DNA from: Mycolicibacterium sp. ND9-15
GTDB lineage: Bacteria; Actinomycetota; Actinomycetes; Mycobacteriales; Mycobacteriaceae
DNA length: 64,000 nucleotides
Assembly: GCF_035918395.1 (NCBI RefSeq)
Contig: NZ_CP142362.1
Location: 1,401,501-1,465,500 of the forward strand
Reading direction: 5' to 3'
Below the pieces are notes generated by a model that did not search any database, was not told where the DNA came from, and saw only the letters and a program-made list of their open reading frames with translations. A program made the position numbers and the translations under genes. Shown here piece after piece: positions 9,723 to 18,875 of the stretch (positions within the stretch are counted from its first letter, which is position 1; the number at the start of each line of letters is the position of its first letter).

Positions 9723-10700
9723 GTGACCCGACTTCGCGTGCTCGTGACCGCCCCGCTTCGCGGGCCGGGTTTCGCCAAGCTCAACGAACTGGCCGATGTC
9801 GTCTACGACCCCTGGATCGAGCTGCGCCCGCTGCGGATCTACAGTGCCGATCAGCTGGCCGAGCGTGCGGCGACCGAGCGGGCCGATGCGCTTGTGGTGG
9901 AGGGCGACTCGATCAGCGGGCCGGTGTTCGAGCTGCCGCTGCGGGCGATCGCGGCCACCCGTGGCGATCCCAACAACGTCGACGTCGCCGGTGCGACCGC
10001 GGCGGGTATCCCGGTACTGCACACCCCAGCCCGCAACGCCGACGCCGTCGCCGAGATGGCGGTCGCACTGCTGTTCGCGGCTACCCGGCACGTACTGTCC
10101 GGCGACGCCGACGTCCGCGCGGGCCAGGTGTTCCGCGACGGGACCATCCCCTATCAACGGTTTCGGGCGTGGGAGATCGCGGGGCGGACGGCCGGTCTGG
10201 TCGGGTTGGGTGCGGTGGCGCGCGCGCTGCGGTGGCGGCTGCAGGGTCTCGGGGTCTCGGTGATCGCGCACGACCCATATCAGGACGAAGCCCGCCACAG
10301 CCTGGAACGCCTGCTGGCCGAGGCGGACATCGTGTCGATGCACGCACCGGTCACCGAGGAGACGATCGGCATGATCGGCGTCGAGCAGTTCGCCGCGATG
10401 CGCGACGGCGCGGTGTTCCTCAACACCGCCCGCGCGCAACTGCACGACACCGACGCGCTCGTCGCGGCGCTGCGCAGCGGCAAGGTCGCGGCGGCCGGGC
10501 TGGACCACTTCGTCGGCGAGTGCCTGCCGAGCGACCATCCGCTGACCACCATGGCGAACGTCGTGCTCACGCCGCACATCGGCGGGGCGACGTGGAACAC
10601 TGAGGCGCGCCAGGCGCAGATGGTCGCCGACGACCTGGAGGCACTCGTCGCCGGCCGCAGGCCCGTCAACCTCGTCAACCCGGAGGTGCTGACCGGATGA
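9723..10700 (+). CDS. serA2: D-2-hydroxyacid dehydrogenase (SerA2-like)
   Basis: 325 residues. The NAD-binding Rossmann motif is TAGLVGLGAVARAL at about residues 155-168, and the family signature HAPVTEETIGMIG follows. The C-terminal catalytic His lies in TPHIGGATWNTEA. It lacks the ACT and intervening domains of true phosphoglycerate dehydrogenase (over 500 residues in mycobacterial SerA1). A role in serine synthesis is therefore unlikely, and the sugar-acid context of xylB and fucA is the better guide. It overlaps fucA by 4 bp. Confidence 0.85.
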   Translation: MTRLRVLVTAPLRGPGFAKLNELADVVYDPWIELRPLRIYSADQLAERAATERADALVVEGDSISGPVFELPLRAIAATRGDPNNVDVAGATAAGIPVLHTPARNADAVAEMAVALLFAATRHVLSGDADVRAGQVFRDGTIPYQRFRAWEIAGRTAGLVGLGAVARALRWRLQGLGVSVIAHDPYQDEARHSLERLLAEADIVSMHAPVTEETIGMIGVEQFAAMRDGAVFLNTARAQLHDTDALVAALRSGKVAAAGLDHFVGECLPSDHPLTTMANVVLTPHIGGATWNTEARQAQMVADDLEALVAGRRPVNLVNPEVLTG

Positions 10701-11347
10701 GATTCGTCGATCACCCCGAAGACGCCGTGCTCACCGCGGCCAAGGACATGTTGCGCCGTGGCCTGGTGGAGGGCACAGCTGGAAACATCTCGGCCAGACG
10801 CGAGGACGGCAACATCGTCATCACTCCGTCGTCGGTCGACTATCGCGACATGGCGCTCGACGACCTCGTCGTGGTCGACCCCGAAGGCGCGGTCTTGGCA
10901 GCGAAAGAGGGCCGGGCACCGTCAACGGAGATGGCGCTGCATCTGGCGTGTTACCGCGCGTTCGACGACATCGGCAGCGTAATCCACAGCCACCCCGTGT
11001 GGGCCACCATGTTCGCCGTTGCGCACCAACCCATTCCGGCTTGTGTCGACGAGTTCGCGGTGTACTGCGGCGGGGAGATCCGCTGCGCCGACTACGCCGT
11101 CTCGGGCACTCCCGATGTCGGCCGCAATGCGGTGAAGGCGCTCGAGGGCCGAGCCGCCGCGCTGATCGCCAACCACGGACTCGTCGCGGTTGCACCCCGC
11201 CCCGACAAGGCTCTGCACGTGACGGCCCTCGTCGAGCGGACAGCCCAGATCGTTTGGGGTGCAAGAGCACTCGGTGGGGCGGTGCCGATACCCGACGAGG
11301 TGAACAACAATTTCGCCGCGGTCTACGGCTACCTGCGCTCCAACTAA
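10697..11347 (+). CDS. fucA: Class II aldolase (L-fuculose-phosphate aldolase family)
   Basis: 216 residues. Zinc ligands are visible in HSHPVWATMFA and in IANHGLVAV, the catalytic Glu in STEMALHLACYRA, and the phosphate-binding segment is GTAGNISARR. The family cleaves sugar phosphates to glycolaldehyde or lactaldehyde plus DHAP. ATGA coupling to serA2 and the nearby kinase suggest a short sugar-catabolic pathway: kinase, dehydrogenase, aldolase. It corresponds to Rv0727c by position. Confidence 0.88.
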   Translation: MRFVDHPEDAVLTAAKDMLRRGLVEGTAGNISARREDGNIVITPSSVDYRDMALDDLVVVDPEGAVLAAKEGRAPSTEMALHLACYRAFDDIGSVIHSHPVWATMFAVAHQPIPACVDEFAVYCGGEIRCADYAVSGTPDVGRNAVKALEGRAAALIANHGLVAVAPRPDKALHVTALVERTAQIVWGARALGGAVPIPDEVNNNFAAVYGYLRSN

Positions 11348-11355
11348 CCAATCCC

Positions 11356-11420
11356 GGCGAGCGACCGTGTTTGCACACGAACACGCCGCAGAATCTTGTA
11401 CAACAGCGGTCGCTCGCGCC
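11356..11420. repeat. Intergenic palindrome, family A copy 1
   Basis: Perfect 11-nt arms GCGAGCGACCG (11357-11367) and CGGTCGCTCGC (11407-11417) enclose the core TGTTTGCACACG, ACACGCC. It sits between the convergent 3' ends of fucA and the decayed gene at 11436. Arm type is GACCG/CGGTC. Possible bidirectional terminator or structured RNA. Confidence 0.85.
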
Positions 11421-11435
11421 AGAACCACCGCTCGG

Positions 11436-11753
11436 TCAGCGCTGGTCGATGGCGACTTGACGGCGCCCGACTCGCCCTGGTTGGCGAGTGCCCAGAACGC
11501 GTCTCGCCACCGCTCGAGCCGGAACGTGTGAGTCAGCATGGGGCGCAGATCCACTCGACCGTCGGCGGCCATGTCGAGATAATGGGCGATCGCATGCCCG
11601 CGCACACCTTCGACCTCCTCCAGACCGAAAAGCGTTCGAGCCGACCAAGCTGATCTCTTCGAAGTACAGCGTCAGCCGCCGGGCCAGCGAAGCGCCGATA
11701 CCCGATGAGGCGCCGGTGATGAGCACCCGCTTGCCGGCCGCCGAGAACGCCAT
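11436..11753 (-). pseudogene. Chimeric remnant: SDR N-terminus fused to Zn-alcohol-dehydrogenase C-terminus
   Basis: The first about 27 residues (GKRVLITGASSGIGASLARRL, 11753 to about 11672) are a short-chain dehydrogenase nucleotide-binding start. From about 11668 the sequence becomes a medium-chain alcohol-dehydrogenase C-terminus (LYFEEISLVGSNAF, then HAIAHYLDMAADGRVD, then RWRDAFWALANQGESGAVK). The ADH part crosses frames. An extra T near 11646 shifts GLEEVEGVRG out of frame. One missing base near 11452 restores VAIDQR and the stop. A deletion between neighbouring SDR and ADH genes would explain the junction. No active site survives. Confidence 0.82.
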
Positions 11754-11767
11754 CCCTGCAGGCTGGG

Positions 11768-13552
11768 CTAGAAGCGATATTCGCCGAGCTGGAGTGCGCT
11801 GACGCCGCTCAGCGACTGCTGCGCCTGGCCCAGCATCGCGGCCACGGACCGGCCGAGCAGCACGGCGACCGCGTCGGGCAGCGACGCGGCGGCCGGCTGC
11901 GACGACGGCCTGGGCCGCAACAGGTCCATCAGCGACGACCCCGGGTAGCCGATGATGCGGACGTCGGCGTCGGATTTCAGGCCGGCCAGCACCTTCGCCC
12001 GGGCGATCGCGGTGCGCAGGCCCCCGAGTTCGTCAACCAGGCCCCGCTCCAGTGCGTCGGCGCCCGTCCATACCCGGCCCTGCGCGACCGCCTCGACGGC
12101 CTCGACCGTCATGTTGCGGCCCGCGGCGACTCGCTCGACGAAGTCGGCGTAAACCAGGTCGGCTTCCGCCTCCACCCCTGCGCGTTGCTCCTCGGTGAAC
12201 GGCTGGTCGATGGACCATGCGTCGGCGTTGACGTTGGTGCGCACCGAGTCGATGCCCACGCCCAGGCGCTCCTTGAGTCCACGAGCGATCAGCTTGCCGG
12301 TAAAGACACCGATGGAGCCGGTGATGGTTCCCGGGTTGGCGACGATCGCGTCGGCGCCCATCGACACGTAATAACCGCCCGACGCCGCCATCGCGCCCAT
12401 CGATGCCACCACCGGTATCCCGCCTTCGCGCACGCGACCGACTTCGCGCCAGATGGTTTCCGAGGCGGTGACCGTACCGCCCGGGCTGTCCACTCGGAGC
12501 ACGATCGCCGCCGCGTCGGCCGCAGCGGCGTCCCGCAGCGCCGCGGCGAGGGTGTCGGCCCCAATGCTCGACCTGCCCACCGGAAGCAGTTGCGGGCCGC
12601 CTCGGCCGCTGACGATTTGACCATGCACGGTGACGACGGCGATGGTGGGCTTGGCCTTACGCCCCGGTATCGGGGGCATCGGTCGTGGAGCAGTGGCGTG
12701 CGCGTACCGCGACAGGTACAGCCGCGGAGGTGCGTCCTCGGAGTCCGCATCTCCGGTTTCCGGCGAGATGCCGGGCGCACCAACGAGTTCGCCGATGCGC
12801 GCGTATGCCTCGTCGCGGAAGCCGACACGGTCGATCAACCGTCCGCTGAGGGCGTCCTCGCGCAGCAGGGGCGCCTTGTCCGCCAGCGCGTCGATCTGCG
12901 CGGCGTCGAGGTGCCGGGACTCGGCAACCGCCTGCCACACCTGACTGTGCAGGCTCTCGAGGATCCGGCTGACCGCCTCACGATCGGCGTCAGTGTACTT
13001 CTCCTCGGTCAAACGGTTCACCGCGGTCTTGTATTCACCCCGAGAGATGTACTCGGGTTCGATGCCCGCCTTGTCCAGCGCACCGCGCAGGAACAGCGCA
13101 CTGGTGGCGAAGCCGACCAGGCCCACGGTGCCCGACGGCTGCATCCACACCTCACGAAACGCCGACGCAAGGTAGTACGAAAGCGTGCCGGGGTAGGTTT
13201 CCGCCCACGCCACGGACGGCTTGACGTCGCTGAAGGCGACGACCGCCTCGCGCAACTCTTGCACAGGCCCCGGCGCGGCAGCCGAGAGCTGAACCCGAGC
13301 GATCATGCCGGACACCCGCGGATCCTCGGCGGCTCGGTGAATCGCGGCGATGGTTTCGCGCAACAACAACGGGCGTCCGCCGCCGGCGATCAACGCGAAC
13401 GGATCGAAGCCGCCGGTCTCGTTCGGCGCCGACATGAGGTCGAGCTCAAGCAGGCATCCGTCGGGCACACCGCGGTGGCGGGCGGTATCCACCTTGCGGA
13501 CCACCGCGCGCAGATCGTCGACTCCGGGAATGCCGGGCAGGAAAGCGAGCAT
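11768..13552 (-). CDS. sppA: Signal peptide peptidase SppA, 67K type
   Basis: 594 residues with two S49 peptidase domains, as in E. coli SppA. The N-terminal domain carries the general-base Lys candidate in YISRGEYKTAVNRLTEEKY. The C-terminal domain holds the nucleophile Ser in MAASGGYYVSMGADAIVA and the typical NPGTITGSIGV. It degrades signal peptides and membrane-protein fragments at the membrane. No strong N-terminal membrane anchor is visible in the annotated start, so the start or the mode of association is uncertain. Its position matches Rv0724. Confidence 0.92.
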   Translation of the reverse strand: MLAFLPGIPGVDDLRAVVRKVDTARHRGVPDGCLLELDLMSAPNETGGFDPFALIAGGGRPLLLRETIAAIHRAAEDPRVSGMIARVQLSAAAPGPVQELREAVVAFSDVKPSVAWAETYPGTLSYYLASAFREVWMQPSGTVGLVGFATSALFLRGALDKAGIEPEYISRGEYKTAVNRLTEEKYTDADREAVSRILESLHSQVWQAVAESRHLDAAQIDALADKAPLLREDALSGRLIDRVGFRDEAYARIGELVGAPGISPETGDADSEDAPPRLYLSRYAHATAPRPMPPIPGRKAKPTIAVVTVHGQIVSGRGGPQLLPVGRSSIGADTLAAALRDAAAADAAAIVLRVDSPGGTVTASETIWREVGRVREGGIPVVASMGAMAASGGYYVSMGADAIVANPGTITGSIGVFTGKLIARGLKERLGVGIDSVRTNVNADAWSIDQPFTEEQRAGVEAEADLVYADFVERVAAGRNMTVEAVEAVAQGRVWTGADALERGLVDELGGLRTAIARAKVLAGLKSDADVRIIGYPGSSLMDLLRPRPSSQPAAASLPDAVAVLLGRSVAAMLGQAQQSLSGVSALQLGEYRF

Positions 13553-13593
13553 GCCCCGAGACTACCGACCCGCAAGATGCCCACGTTTTCCTT

Positions 13594-13655
13594 CGCGAGC
13601 GTGCACGTTTGCACACGACACACCGGGCAGACTCAATCAGAAGCGCACGCTCGCG
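13594..13655. repeat. Intergenic palindrome, family A copy 2
   Basis: Perfect 11-nt arms CGCGAGCGTGC (13594-13604) and GCACGCTCGCG (13645-13655) enclose the core CGTTTGCACACGACACACCG. It lies about 40 bp upstream of the sppA start. Arm type is GTGC/GCAC. Confidence 0.85.
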
Positions 13656-14195
13656 GCCCCAGACCAGTCTGTACTGACGCGGGGCACGGCCGGTATACCT
13701 GGTGGTCGGCGAGGACGCGCGCCAGCCAGCCGGTGCTGGACCGGCTGCACCGCATCCAGGGGCAGCATGGCAGGTGCCTGGCACACCGGCGATGCCGTAC
13801 ACGTGCAAGACACATCGGTGGTGGCGCGCAGAACCCCGTCGGAAAAAAGACCTCGCCGATGCACCAGGCATTACGAAACAACCTGCCGCCGAATAGATTT
13901 CAACGATCGGGCTAAGCGAGGGCGTGCGTCACTCGCGGGGCAGCGAGCGAAAATGAACGCGTGGTAGTTACTCGAACGCATACATGCCGCAGGACTACGG
14001 TAGAGCTCGAAACCCTGCGGCGCGAGCAGGTTTTCGGCCAATGCCATGCCCCGTTCGGCACCGCCGATCCATGCTCAGCCTCGCGCACCGTCGAAGCCAG
14101 AATCTGCGCCGGAGTTCGCAGCGTCGCACCGGCCTTGACTAGACCGAGCGGGTAGGACCAACATTAGTTGTCGAAACGACGCAGTTGGATTCACG
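13656..14195. other. Non-coding / decayed region between sppA and the DUF2231 gene
   Basis: About 540 bp without a convincing gene. On the minus strand near 14150-14000 short peptide-like stretches occur in two frames (VKAGATLRTPAQILASTVRE, then AERGMALAENLLAPQGFELY). These read like remnants of one coding sequence broken by a frameshift, but I do not recognise the family. The rest shows nothing identifiable. The promoter of the gene at 14196 should be at its right end. Confidence 0.35.
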
Positions 14196-14714
14196 GTGAG
14201 CGAGTACCTCGAGCAAGCAAAGCAGCCGGTCAGCAGACTCCTGGCGGGCCCCTACGGGCACCCGTTTCATCCGATTCTCGTGACCATCCCCATCGGTGCC
14301 TGGGTGTGCAGCCTGGTATTCGACATCGCCTCTCACCTCGTCGACCGTCCCGGCTTCCTTACGGAGGGTTCGAAGTGGCTGATCGGCATCGGAGTGGTCG
14401 GCGCCGGTGCTGCAGCGATGATCGGCCTGCTCGATCTGATCGCCATCCCGTCCGGCACGCCGGCGTTCCGCATCGCGCTCATCCACATGACGCTCAACCT
14501 GGCGGTGACCGTCGGTTACATCGCCAATTTCGCATGGCGGCACAGCACCCCGGTCGACGACACCGCCGTGAGTCTGGGACCGCTGGTGCTTTCGCTGATT
14601 TCGTTGGCGGCGCTCGGATTGTCCGGCTATCTGGGCGGCATGCTCTCGTACCGGTACGGCGTACGGGTCGCCAGGGAGTCGGTGCAGGCGGAGGGATATC
14701 AAAAGCAGAGCTGA
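14196..14714 (+). CDS. DUF2231-like four-helix membrane protein
   Basis: 172 residues from a GTG. Four hydrophobic helices are apparent, at about HPILVTIPIGAWVCSLVFDI, IGIGVVGAGAAAMIGLLDLI, ALIHMTLNLAVTVGYIANFA and LVLSLISLAALGLSGYLGGM. The conserved histidine start GHPFHPILVTIPIGAW and the internal IHMTLN are typical of DUF2231 proteins, some of which are linked to heme or redox. Function unknown. It is 13 bp upstream of another small membrane protein, likely co-transcribed. Confidence 0.8.
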   Translation: MSEYLEQAKQPVSRLLAGPYGHPFHPILVTIPIGAWVCSLVFDIASHLVDRPGFLTEGSKWLIGIGVVGAGAAAMIGLLDLIAIPSGTPAFRIALIHMTLNLAVTVGYIANFAWRHSTPVDDTAVSLGPLVLSLISLAALGLSGYLGGMLSYRYGVRVARESVQAEGYQKQS

Positions 14715-14727
14715 CAGGAGGACTGCT

Positions 14728-15147
14728 ATGGCCATCGCATCCCTGATTCTGTGGGTTCTTACCGCGGGAGGGGGCGCATTCCTGCTCGCGAAATGGGTGA
14801 GTGGCGGAGGTCACCGCGGGACAACCACATCGCAGCTACCGCCCGGCGTGGTTTTCGGGCACTTCGCGCTCGCCGCCGCCGGCTTGGTGCTTTGGGTTAT
14901 CTACGTGATCACCGACAACCACCCGATCGGCTGGATCGGTGTGGCATTGCTTGCCCCGGCCGCGATCCTGGGTTTCATCATGCTCGCCCGCTGGCTGCCC
15001 ACCCGTCGCGACAATGCCGCGGCGCCCTCGTCCGCTCAACTGCCGCCTGAGCGCTCGTTCCCCGTACCGGTGGTGGTCGCACATGGCGTGCTGGCTGTAG
15101 CGACGATCGTGCTTGCGCTGCTCGCGCTGGCCGAGATCGGCGGCTGA
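14728..15147 (+). CDS. Small membrane protein of unknown function
   Basis: 139 residues with four predicted membrane segments (about residues 3-23, 43-62, 67-88, 113-137). ACAGGAGGACTGCT precedes the ATG, a strong ribosome-binding site. No recognised motif. It pairs with the DUF2231 protein upstream and converges on rplO, with a strong hairpin between them. Confidence 0.75.
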   Translation: MAIASLILWVLTAGGGAFLLAKWVSGGGHRGTTTSQLPPGVVFGHFALAAAGLVLWVIYVITDNHPIGWIGVALLAPAAILGFIMLARWLPTRRDNAAAPSSAQLPPERSFPVPVVVAHGVLAVATIVLALLALAEIGG

Positions 15148-15160
15148 CAAACCGCGCGAA

Positions 15161-15197
15161 AGCGACAGACCCGCACGCTGAGCGTGCGGGTCGTCGC
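15161..15197. terminator. Bidirectional terminator-like hairpin at the end of the spc operon
   Basis: Perfect 11-bp stem ACCCGCACGCT (15169-15179) / AGCGTGCGGGT (15181-15191) with outer AGCGAC/GTCGCT pairing. It lies between the convergent rplO stop and the small membrane protein. There is no clear U-tract, which is usual for mycobacterial terminators. Confidence 0.75.
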
Positions 15198-15209
15198 TTA
15201 GAAATAGAC

Positions 15210-15674
15210 TCAGAGCTCGGTCGCGGAACCGCCCGCGGCTTCAGTGCATGATCCGCCCGCGGATGTGATCTTCTCGCGTGCGCTACCGCTGAACTTGTGC
15301 GCGGTGACGTTCACCTTCACGGTGAGCTTACCGTCGCCGAGCACCTTCACCAGCGTGTTCTTACGCACCGCACCCGCGGCCACCAGTTCGTCGACGCCGA
15401 CGTCGCCGCCCTTGGGGAACAGCTTGTTGATGTCTCCGACGTTGACGACCTCATACTCGGTGCGGAACCGGTTACGGAATCCCTTCAGCTTCGGCAGCCG
15501 CATGTGGATCGGCATCTGACCGCCCTCGAACGTCGCGGGGACGTTCTTGCGGGCCTTGGTGCCCTTGGTGCCGCGACCCGCGGTCTTACCCTTCGAACCC
15601 TCACCGCGACCCACGCGGGTCTTGGCGGTCTTCGACCCGGGTGCCGGCTTCAGGTCGTGCAGTTTGATAGTCAC
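15210..15674 (-). CDS. rplO: 50S ribosomal protein L15
   Basis: 154 residues from a GTG. The Gly/Lys-rich start ([18 protein letters not shown]) and the later [17 protein letters not shown] match L15, which binds 23S rRNA and helps 50S assembly. Last gene of the spc operon here; its start overlaps the rpmD stop by 4 bp. Confidence 0.96.
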   Translation of the reverse strand: MTIKLHDLKPAPGSKTAKTRVGRGEGSKGKTAGRGTKGTKARKNVPATFEGGQMPIHMRLPKLKGFRNRFRTEYEVVNVGDINKLFPKGGDVGVDELVAAGAVRKNTLVKVLGDGKLTVKVNVTAHKFSGSAREKITSAGGSCTEAAGGSATEL

Positions 15675-15853
15675 TTGACCTCCTCGACCTCTACGAGGTG
15701 ATGCACGGTCTTGATCAGACCACGCGTCTGCGCGTTGTCCTCGCGGACGACGGACTGGCGGATCTTCCGCAGCCCTAACGTCCGCAGGCTCTCCCGCTGC
15801 TTCCAGCGCGCACCGATGGTGCTGCGCACCTGGGTGATCTTCAGCTCAGCCAT
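15671..15853 (-). CDS. rpmD: 50S ribosomal protein L30
   Basis: 60 residues from the ATG at 15853; an in-frame TTG upstream adds 13 unrelated residues. The typical L30 sequence includes [10 protein letters not shown], then LRTLGLRKI and the C-terminal [10 protein letters not shown]. It lies 4 bp after rpsE. Confidence 0.95.
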   Translation of the reverse strand: MAELKITQVRSTIGARWKQRESLRTLGLRKIRQSVVREDNAQTRGLIKTVHHLVEVEEVK

Positions 15854-15857
15854 GGTT

Positions 15858-16520
15858 CTAAGACGACCCTTCCCGCGCGGCCGACGCGGCAAGCGCCTCG
15901 GCCTCTCGGCGCGCCCGCAGCATGCCCGCAGGTGCCACGTCTTCGATCGGCAACCCGCGTCGGGCCGCGACCTCTTCCGGACGCTGCAACAGCTTCAGCG
16001 CGGCGACGGTGGCATGCACCACGTTGATCGCGTTGTCGCTGCCGAGCGACTTGGCCAGGATGTCGTGCACGCCAGCGCATTCCAGCACCGCACGTGCAGC
16101 ACCGCCGGCGATCACACCGGTACCGGAGCTGGCCGGACGCAGCATCACGACACCGGCGGCGGCTTCGCCCTGCACCGGGTGAGTGATGGTGCCGCCGATC
16201 AGCGGAACCCGGAAGAAGTTCTTGCGTGCCTCCTCGACGCCCTTAGCGATGGCGGCGGGAACTTCCTTGGCCTTGCCATAGCCGACGCCGACCATGCCCT
16301 TGCCGTCACCGACGATCACCAGCGCGGTGAAGCTGAACCGGCGGCCGCCCTTGACCACCTTGGAGACACGGTTGATCGAAACGACGCGTTCGAGGTAGTT
16401 GCTCTTGTCGCCACCGTCGCGGCCACGACCGCCACGGTCGTCGCGGCGGCCACGTCCGTCGCGGTCACCCCGTGAGCCGCGACCGTCCTGGGGGCCGCCG
16501 GCAGTTGCCTGTTCGGCCAT
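15858..16520 (-). CDS. rpsE: 30S ribosomal protein S5
   Basis: 220 residues from the second of two adjacent ATGs (16520), which has the better spacing (7 nt) to AAGGA. The N-terminal Gly/Arg/Asp-rich extension (about 50 residues) is characteristic of actinobacteria. The dsRNA-binding-like fold [20 protein letters not shown] and the second domain with [10 protein letters not shown] follow. S5 contributes to decoding accuracy at the A-site channel. Confidence 0.96.
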   Translation of the reverse strand: MAEQATAGGPQDGRGSRGDRDGRGRRDDRGGRGRDGGDKSNYLERVVSINRVSKVVKGGRRFSFTALVIVGDGKGMVGVGYGKAKEVPAAIAKGVEEARKNFFRVPLIGGTITHPVQGEAAAGVVMLRPASSGTGVIAGGAARAVLECAGVHDILAKSLGSDNAINVVHATVAALKLLQRPEEVAARRGLPIEDVAPAGMLRARREAEALAASAAREGSS

Positions 16521-16555
16521 CATGCAATCCTTCCCATTTTGTTGACGTCAGTCAT

Positions 16556-16969
16556 CTAGAACTCCAGCCCGCCTTCGCGCGCAGCATCGGCCAGCGCCGC
16601 GATCCGTCCACCGTAGGTGTAGCCACCGCGGTCGAACACGACTTTGCCGATCCCGGCGGCCTTGGCGCGCTCGGCGATCAGCTGACCGACCCGCACACTG
16701 TGGGCCTTCTTGTCACCGTCGACGGCCCGCACATCGGCCTCGGTCGACGACGCGGCGGCCAACGTGGTGCCGTTGAGGTCGTTCACCAACTGCACGTGAA
16801 TGTGCCGCGACGAACGGTTGACCACCAACCGCGGCACCTCGGCCGTGCCCGAGATCTTCTTGCGCAACCGCGCGTGCCGACGCAACCGCGCCACCCGCCG
16901 AGTCTCAGAAATGTTCTGGCCCACGGGCTTACGCGTCCGCGGCGCCGATTCCTTAGTGGTAGAAGCCAT
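16556..16969 (-). CDS. rplR: 50S ribosomal protein L18
   Basis: 137 residues. It binds 5S rRNA. The Arg-rich N-terminal segment ([15 protein letters not shown]) is followed by [19 protein letters not shown] and the C-terminal [22 protein letters not shown]. It abuts rplF (start 16969, rplF stop at 16970). Confidence 0.96.
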   Translation of the reverse strand: MASTTKESAPRTRKPVGQNISETRRVARLRRHARLRKKISGTAEVPRLVVNRSSRHIHVQLVNDLNGTTLAAASSTEADVRAVDGDKKAHSVRVGQLIAERAKAAGIGKVVFDRGGYTYGGRIAALADAAREGGLEF

Positions 16970-17509
16970 TTACTTACCTGTCTTTCCGACCTTGCGGCGG
17001 ATCTGCTCACCCTCGTAGCGGATGCCCTTGCCCTTATAGGGGTCGCTCTTCCGCAGGCGGCGGATGTTCGCCGCGACCTGGCCGACCTTCTGCTTGTCGA
17101 TGCCGGAGATCGAGAACTTCGTCGGTGTCTCCACCGCGAACGTCACACCCTCGGGGGCATTGATCGTCACGGGGTGGCTATAGCCCAGCGCGAACTCGAG
17201 GTTGGATCCCTTGAGCTGCACGCGGTAGCCCACACCGAAGATCTCCATCTTGGTGGTGTACCCCTCGGTGACGCCGGTGATCAGGTTCGATACAAGCGTG
17301 CGGGAGAGCCCGTGCAGCGAACGGCTGCGCCGCTCGTCGTCGGGTCGGGTCACCAGGATGGCACCGTCGTCGTCGCGCGCCACCATGATCGGCTCGGCGA
17401 CCGCCAGTTCGAGGGTGCCCTTGGGGCCCTTGACCGACACGTTCTGCCCGTCGATAGACACGTCGACTCCGGCGGGAACCGGAACCGGTTGTTTTCCAAT
17501 ACGCGACAT
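16970..17509 (-). CDS. rplF: 50S ribosomal protein L6
   Basis: 179 residues with two repeated domains. The N-terminal [12 protein letters not shown] and the C-terminal RNA-binding signature [15 protein letters not shown] are diagnostic. L6 sits near the GTPase-associated region of 23S rRNA. Confidence 0.97.
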   Translation of the reverse strand: MSRIGKQPVPVPAGVDVSIDGQNVSVKGPKGTLELAVAEPIMVARDDDGAILVTRPDDERRSRSLHGLSRTLVSNLITGVTEGYTTKMEIFGVGYRVQLKGSNLEFALGYSHPVTINAPEGVTFAVETPTKFSISGIDKQKVGQVAANIRRLRKSDPYKGKGIRYEGEQIRRKVGKTGK

Positions 17510-17532
17510 TTAAGCTCTGCTCCCCTTCTCGC

Positions 17533-17931
17533 CTACCACACGTATGCGAGGACTTCGCCGCCCACGCCCTCTTGGGCTGCCTGGCGGTCGGTTCGCAGGC
17601 CCGACGACGTGGAGATGATCGCCACGCCGAGGCCGCCCAGGACTCGCGGCAGGTTGGTGGATTTCGCGTACACCCGCAGACCGGGCTTGGACACCCGGCG
17701 CAGCCCGGCGATGCTTCGCTCCCGGCTGGGGCCGTACTTCAGTTGCACGACAAGCGACTTACCAACCCGTGCGTCCTCGGTGTGGTAGTCGGCGATGTAG
17801 CCCTCCTTCTTCAAGATCTCGGCGATGTTGGCCTTGATCTTGGAGTGGGGCAGCGTCACCTCGTCGTGATACGCCGAATTGGCGTTGCGCAGACGTGTCA
17901 AGAAGTCTGCGATCGGGTCCGTCATAGTCAT
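17533..17931 (-). CDS. rpsH: 30S ribosomal protein S8
   Basis: 132 residues from the ATG at 17931 ([17 protein letters not shown]), the same length as the M. tuberculosis protein. The C-terminal [20 protein letters not shown] is the S8 signature. S8 binds the central domain of 16S rRNA and in E. coli represses the spc operon. An unusually long 182 bp gap precedes it. Confidence 0.96.
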   Translation of the reverse strand: MTMTDPIADFLTRLRNANSAYHDEVTLPHSKIKANIAEILKKEGYIADYHTEDARVGKSLVVQLKYGPSRERSIAGLRRVSKPGLRVYAKSTNLPRVLGGLGVAIISTSSGLRTDRQAAQEGVGGEVLAYVW

Positions 17932-18113
17932 CGAGCGCTGCTCCTCTTCGTCGCTGCGTCCCCCTCGCAGCTGCGCGGCTGGGGGCACCCCCACCGCATC
18001 GTCGTCATCGCGGTCATGACAGCCGGTTCACCTTTCTCGCGGCGGTTCCCAGTCTTGAATGTTGATATCGGGCCTGCCGCAACCTGTTTGGGTTGGTCTG
18101 GTTGTTCGCTGGA
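17932..18113. promoter_or_regulatory. Long gap between rpsZ and rpsH with GC palindromes
   Basis: Other gaps in this operon are 0-35 bp, so 182 bp is unusual. It contains TGGGGGCACCCCCA (17980-17993) and the palindrome CGCAGCTGCG (17966-17975) shortly before rpsH, in mRNA able to fold into a GC-rich structure. It could be an internal promoter, a processing site or an S8 control element; none is proven. Confidence 0.4.
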
Positions 18114-18299
18114 TTACCAGCTGCTCTTCTGCACGCCTGGCAGTTCGCCGGCGTGTGCCATCTCGCGCAGGCAGATCCGGCACAGGCCGAACTTACGGAA
18201 GACGGCACGCGGGCGCCCGCACCGCTGGCAGCGGGTGTAAGCGCGCACCTCGAACTTCGGCTTCTTGTTGGCCTTGTTGACCAGAGCCTTCTTTGCCAT
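18114..18299 (-). CDS. rpsZ: 30S ribosomal protein S14, zinc-binding type Z
   Basis: 61 residues. Four zinc-ligand cysteines are visible in [20 protein letters not shown] (CxxC...CxxC), marking the short zinc (C+) paralogue of S14. Mycobacteria also keep a zinc-free S14 elsewhere, used under zinc limitation. It is 3 bp after rplE. Confidence 0.96.
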   Translation of the reverse strand: MAKKALVNKANKKPKFEVRAYTRCQRCGRPRAVFRKFGLCRICLREMAHAGELPGVQKSSW

Positions 18300-18302
18300 T
18301 AC

Positions 18303-18875
18303 TCAGTTCTCCTTGAACGGAAAGCCCAGCGCCCGCAGCAGCGCTCGTCCTTCGTCGTCGGTCGTCGCCGAGGTGACGACGGTGATGTCCATGCCACGGG
18401 GACGGTCGATCGAGTCCACATCGATCTCGTGGAACACCGACTGCTCGGTCAGCCCGAAGGTGTAGTTTCCGGTGCCGTCGAACTGCTTGGGCGACAGACC
18501 GCGGAAGTCGCGGATACGCGGCAGCGCAATCGAGATGAGCCGGTCGAGGAACTCCCACATCCGGTCGCCACGCAATGTGACGCGCGCACCGATCGGCATG
18601 CCTTCACGCAATTTGAATTGGGCTATAGATTTCCGAGCCTTGCGCACTTCCGGCTTCTGGCCGGTTATCAGCGCGAGGTCGTTGACGGCGCCGTTGATCA
18701 GCTTGGCGTCGCGGGCGGCATCGCCGACACCCATGTTGACGACGACCTTAACCACGCCCGGGATCTGCATGACGTTTTCGTAGCCGAACTCCTTGAGCAG
18801 CGTCTCGCGAATCTCTTCGCGGTAGCGCTGCTTGAGGCGCGGGAGGGTCTTCACGGAGCCTTCGGTGCTAGTCAT
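18303..18875 (-). CDS. rplE: 50S ribosomal protein L5
   Basis: 190 residues. It binds 5S rRNA and contacts tRNA at the central protuberance. Signature stretches are [40 protein letters not shown] and the C-terminal [20 protein letters not shown]. The start overlaps the rplX stop by 4 bp. Confidence 0.97.
   Translation of the reverse strand: MTSTEGSVKTLPRLKQRYREEIRETLLKEFGYENVMQIPGVVKVVVNMGVGDAARDAKLINGAVNDLALITGQKPEVRKARKSIAQFKLREGMPIGARVTLRGDRMWEFLDRLISIALPRIRDFRGLSPKQFDGTGNYTFGLTEQSVFHEIDVDSIDRPRGMDITVVTSATTDDEGRALLRALGFPFKEN

Noticed and set aside
9693..10577. Long in-frame extension of xylB
   Set aside because: It is antisense to serA2 and has Arg/Asp/His-rich shadow composition; the FGGY start motif follows the GTG at 9692.
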